From the NCBI RefSeq assembly GCF_001949145.1, contig NW_019091363.1, forward strand, positions 2,452,902 to 2,516,901: 64,000 nt of DNA, in the 5' to 3' direction. The stretch is from Acanthaster planci. Its lineage: Eukaryota; Echinodermata; Asteroidea; Valvatida; Acanthasteridae. The notes under the pieces were generated by a model. The model had not been told where the DNA came from, ran no database searches, and was given only the letters and a program-made list of their open reading frames with translations. This document shows positions 62,886-64,000 of this stretch, in pieces; position 1 is the first letter of the stretch, and each line of letters opens with the position of its first letter. The position numbers were made by a program, and so were the translations under genes.

Positions 62886-63572
62886 CTGTCATAAATTGAA
62901 AAACCGTCACAAAAATGGGTTAACGAAGTTAATGTACCTTCCCTGGCACTGTATCTACAGACTGTTTTCCAGCCTCCCAGGTAAACTCTTGCTCACTTCG
63001 ACAATTTCGTCTAACGTAATTTAGTTATCATTCGTGCAGAGATAAACTTTCTATTTTTGGGTGTGGTAGCTAAGAAAAAATTTTCAAACTGAAGTACCAA
63101 TTTTGCAATAAGCAACAAACTTTCAAATGGAATATGGTAAAAAAAAAAAACAGATGACAAGCACTTGGCATGGAATTAGATTTAATCTTATAAACAAGGT
63201 GCACCCTCTACTGATTTTCAAATCATTAACATATCTCAATTTGAATAGGAGAAAAAAGAAAGAGTGGGATGAGTATTGAGAAATCTAAAAGATCTCCCAT
63301 ACAAATCAGTCATAGAAAGCATGAAACCAATGAGCCAATTCCGTATTTCAGAGAGGCAACGTCAGTAAAGAACACCAGCTCTGATAGGTTCAGCGCATGT
63401 GAGTTGAAGTATAGCTGCACTAGTACAGGATCAATCTTTGAATCTTCTCAAATGGCCTACGACAACATTTGTTTGTACACGCACTGCAGAAATTACCGAA
63501 CTGGCTCATTCAGGGGAGGGACTCGGTCCAGTGGGTAACTGGGACCACCCACCTGTTTTCATTACCACTTAC

Positions 63573-63750
63573 ACTGAGCGATGTTTGGGCTTGCTTGGGG
63601 GTTCCTTTGTCTCCAGCGGCTTCGATAGCACGGACCAGTGCCCTATCATGCCTGCTTGGGCGACCCGAGCTGCTGGATGACTCGGTATCCTCATCACTGA
63701 TTGCCACGCCGTTTACGTCCGCTGATGAACCCTTGCGACTCGTTTTCCTT
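63573..63750 (-). CDS. probable internal exon of an unidentified minus-strand gene
   Basis: On the minus strand, TTTTGCAAACTCAG is a good acceptor and AGT|GTAAGTGG a strong donor. The 178 nt between them stay open: one base completes a codon, then RKTSRKGSSADVNGVAISD, EDTESSSSSGRPSRHDR, ALVRAIEAAGDKGTPKQ and AQTSLS. Base composition is richer in GC than the flanks. The segment is a hydrophilic linker with an acidic/serine cluster (DEDTESSSSS) followed by basic residues, typical of a phosphorylated, disordered part of a larger cytoplasmic protein. I cannot name the family. Upstream exons lie beyond the right edge. Confidence 0.55.
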
Positions 63751-64000
63751 CTGAGTTTGCAAAAGATAAGGAAGTTTCGGTGAATCTGCACATCATAAAC
63801 TGTGGCTTAAGTTCGGAGAATGAAGATGTGTTCAGGTTTTTGAAACTGCAGACGTTCAAGCCATAACAATTCCAATGGAATTCTGCTTTTCAGGACTAAC
63901 TCCCCAACCGACTACCCAGGAGATTTGGCTTAGCTAGTATTATGAGCAGCGTTCTGCCAATGCATTCCAAAGGCCTGTGAGGTCTCTTGACAAGATTTCC

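Noticed and set aside
63269-63538. Plus-strand ORF of 89 codons (EKSKRSPIQISHRK...)
   Set aside because: No splice signals or protein family, and it lies just beside the better supported minus-strand exon.
1-64000. CRISPR arrays, operons, prophage or plasmid features
   Set aside because: Intron-containing gene structure and repeat content are eukaryotic. No regularly spaced repeats were seen.

Overview
The window is animal nuclear DNA, AT-rich (roughly 60% A+T by eye), with one multi-exon gene that can be read from start to stop, GT-AG introns, AATAAA signals and many decayed transposable elements. The gene is a lysosome membrane protein 2 (SCARB2/CD36 family) homologue. The intron-rich layout and repeat-filled introns suggest a marine invertebrate, and I would guess a non-vertebrate deuterostome such as a hemichordate, echinoderm or amphioxus. 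I cannot fix the species. There are no bacterial operons, rRNA, convincing tRNA genes or CRISPR arrays.

Layout. 0-1.6 kb holds a probable 3'-terminal exon of an unidentified + strand gene and its poly(A) signal. 3.8-5.85 kb is a decayed non-LTR retrotransposon (reverse transcriptase motifs in order) with a small inverted-repeat element inserted in it. 5.85-23.7 kb is mostly gene-free and contains a G/T-skewed tract with a G-quadruplex motif, a long near-perfect inverted repeat, a palindrome cluster and a dense GGTGTT/AACACC array. Near 23.8-24.1 kb is a possible terminal exon. 24378-25533 is a well-delimited DNA transposon with terminal inverted repeats and a perfect 9-bp target duplication. 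A possible minus-strand first exon lies at 30.3-30.6 kb. 34068-34658 is a solo LTR with a 4-bp target duplication.

The main gene runs from 37794 to 56496 on the + strand in 13 coding exons. All splice phases agree and it encodes a 531-residue two-pass membrane protein. Its domains follow the LIMP-2/CD36 plan: a short N-terminal tail with three cysteines, TM1, a large glycosylated lumenal domain with the four LIMP-2-type cysteines, and TM2. The cytoplasmic tail is unusually long (about 64 residues) and carries a YxxPhi sorting motif. Its introns hold an ACGT-rich inverted-repeat element, a TIR element related to another copy just 3' of the gene, two local tandem duplications and a small ORF with a predicted membrane segment.

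57.1-57.9 kb is the second copy of that TIR element. The right end has one good and one weaker exon candidate of an unidentified minus-strand gene (62.8-63.75 kb).

I found no clearly new biochemical system. The best second-look items are the 9-bp-TSD transposon, the two-copy TIR family, the GGTGTTA-rich repeat family, the long inverted repeat, the G-quadruplex tract, and the long cytoplasmic tail of the LIMP-2-like protein.
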